Source: Bacillota bacterium (GTDB taxonomy: Bacteria; Bacillota_I; Bacilli_A; Acholeplasmatales; Acholeplasmataceae). From it: a stretch of 6,970 nt of DNA. The stretch covers positions 1-6,970 of the forward strand of contig JAEWVV010000006.1 in assembly GCA_023458995.1 (NCBI GenBank), written 5' to 3'. A program made the position numbers and the translations under genes. A model generated the notes under the pieces. That model saw only the letters and a list, made by a program, of their open reading frames with translations, had not been told where the DNA came from and ran no database searches. How positions within the stretch are numbered: the first letter of the stretch is position 1; every line of letters begins with the position of its first letter. Below, piece after piece: positions 6,063-6,970 of this stretch.

Positions 6063-6970
6063 ATGGCAGTCGTTTCAATGAAACAATTATTGGAATCAGG
6101 CGTACATTTTGGACACGCAACACGTCGTTGGAATCCTAAAATGGCACCCTACATCTTCACTGCAAGAAATGGTATCTATATCATTGACTTGAAGAAAACA
6201 GCTGAAGAAATCGAAAAGGCTTATCAAGCACTTTTCAATATCGTTCAAGAGGGCGGTAAAGTACTATTTATCGGTACTAAGAAACAAGCTCAGGAAGCAG
6301 TTAAAGAAGAAGCGCTCCGTACAGGTCAATACTATGTTGACCAAAGATGGTTAGGCGGAACATTAACAAACTTCAAGACCATTCGTAGAAGAATTAAGAG
6401 ATTACAAGATCTCTACAAGATGGAAACAGATGGTATCTTTGAAAAACTTCCTAAAAAAGAAGTACAACAATTAAAGCATGAAAGAGAAAGACTCGAAAAA
6501 TTCCTAGGCGGAATCAAAGAAATGAAGAAAGTTCCAGAAGCAATCTTCATCGTTGATCCACGTAAAGAAATTAACGCTATTCATGAAGCACGCAAATTAG
6601 GTATCAAAGTATTTGGTATCGTTGATACAAACTGTGATCCAGATGACGTTGATTACATCATCCCAGCAAACGATGATGCAATCCGTGCTGTTAAATTAAT
6701 AGCATGGGTTATGGGTAATGCAGTTATCGAAGCTCAAGGTGGCGTTGTTGAAAAGTTTGAAGATGAACCTATCACATCAGCTCCAAGACGCGAAAAGACT
6801 GAAAGACCCGAAAGACCTGCTAGAACTAAAGAAGCTGTTGTCGAAGAGGCTGTTGCTCCTGAAGTTGTTGAAGAAGCAGTCGAAGAAGTTGTTTCTACAA
6901 CATTAACTGCAGAAGAACTTGAGGCAATGACTGTTGCTGAACTACGTGCACTTGCAAAAGAACGTGGTCT
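6063..6970 (+). CDS. rpsB: 30S ribosomal protein S2 with C-terminal extension (3' end beyond window)
   Basis: A small-subunit protein that binds between head and body of the 30S and is needed for S1 association where S1 exists. ATG 6063 has AAGGAG 9 nt upstream. The frame stays open for 302 codons to the window edge, so the end is missing. S2 landmarks are clear: [19 protein letters not shown] (9-27), [12 protein letters not shown] (69-80), [15 protein letters not shown] (93-107), a helical coiled-coil hairpin around 108-157, FIVDPRKE (162-169), and GIVDTNCDP through [10 protein letters not shown] (185-209). The normal S2 core ends near residue 232. What follows is unusual: a charged linker (235-280) with ERPERPAR and many Val/Glu/Ala, then [20 protein letters not shown] (281-300), which resembles the first helices of a Rho_N/SAP-like domain. 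The gene normally heads rpsB-tsf. Confidence 0.96.
   Translation, partial: MAVVSMKQLLESGVHFGHATRRWNPKMAPYIFTARNGIYIIDLKKTAEEIEKAYQALFNIVQEGGKVLFIGTKKQAQEAVKEEALRTGQYYVDQRWLGGTLTNFKTIRRRIKRLQDLYKMETDGIFEKLPKKEVQQLKHERERLEKFLGGIKEMKKVPEAIFIVDPRKEINAIHEARKLGIKVFGIVDTNCDPDDVDYIIPANDDAIRAVKLIAWVMGNAVIEAQGGVVEKFEDEPITSAPRREKTERPERPARTKEAVVEEAVAPEVVEEAVEEVVSTTLTAEELEAMTVAELRALAKERG
6903..6970 (+). other. Rho_N/SAP-like module start fused to S2 (partial)
   Basis: Residues 281-302 of S2 have the pattern L-x3-E-L-x2-M-T-V-A-E-L-R-x-L-A-K-E-R-G. This is the helix-turn-helix beginning of the small Rho N-terminal/SAP-like nucleic-acid-binding fold. It is joined to the S2 core by a Val/Glu/Ala-rich linker. 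The rest of the module lies outside the window, so the assignment is by resemblance only. Confidence 0.5.

Noticed and set aside
6718..6906. 62-codon plus-strand frame rich in Lys and Leu
   Set aside because: It is a +1-type shadow of the Glu/Val/Ala-rich rpsB tail. Its composition follows from the repetitive codons GAA, GTT and GCT read out of frame.

Overview
The window looks like a chromosomal piece of a low-GC Gram-positive relative, most likely a mollicute of the Acholeplasma type or a close Bacilli/Erysipelotrichia-like lineage. The reasons are AT-rich DNA, a folate-dependent TrmFO, a FolT importer under a THF riboswitch, and an S2 protein with a long acidic tail. Every tryptophan I read is TGG, and xerC appears to end in TGA, so TGA is a stop codon here. 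That argues against Mycoplasma/Spiroplasma, which read TGA as Trp. The genus-level assignment is inference.

Layout: (1) Positions 1-1901 hold the 3' part of a large GLUG-repeat, probably surface-exposed protein whose start lies outside the window. It is closed by a strong terminator (1921-1959). (2) Positions 1962-2670 form a self-contained unit: promoter, tetrahydrofolate riboswitch, a hairpin that hides the Shine-Dalgarno sequence, the folate ECF-transporter S component folT (true start 2127), and a terminator that contains the folT stop codon. (3) Positions 2722-5881 carry four tightly packed, overlapping genes: trmFO, xerC (probably TTG start at 4007, inside trmFO), a Nudix hydrolase (ATGA overlap) and dut. 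(4) Positions 5928-6970 carry a promoter with an extended -10, a roughly 100-nt leader that folds in more than one way, and rpsB (ribosomal protein S2), cut by the window edge. Its C-terminal extension ends in a Rho_N/SAP-like module.

How the genes fit together: folT imports folate and is predicted to be switched off by tetrahydrofolate. TrmFO uses methylene-THF to make m5U54 in tRNA. dUTPase produces dUMP, the substrate of a folate-dependent step elsewhere (thymidylate synthase). The Nudix protein may hydrolyse a nucleotide substrate. XerC is the housekeeping chromosome-dimer recombinase. The order trmFO-xerC...rpsB resembles the Bacillus core order trmFO-xerC-hslVU-codY...rpsB, with Nudix-dut in place of hslVU-codY.

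I see no mobile element, CRISPR array, tRNA or rRNA. The least ordinary items are the rpsB leader, the S2 fusion tail, and the degenerate GLUG repeat protein.
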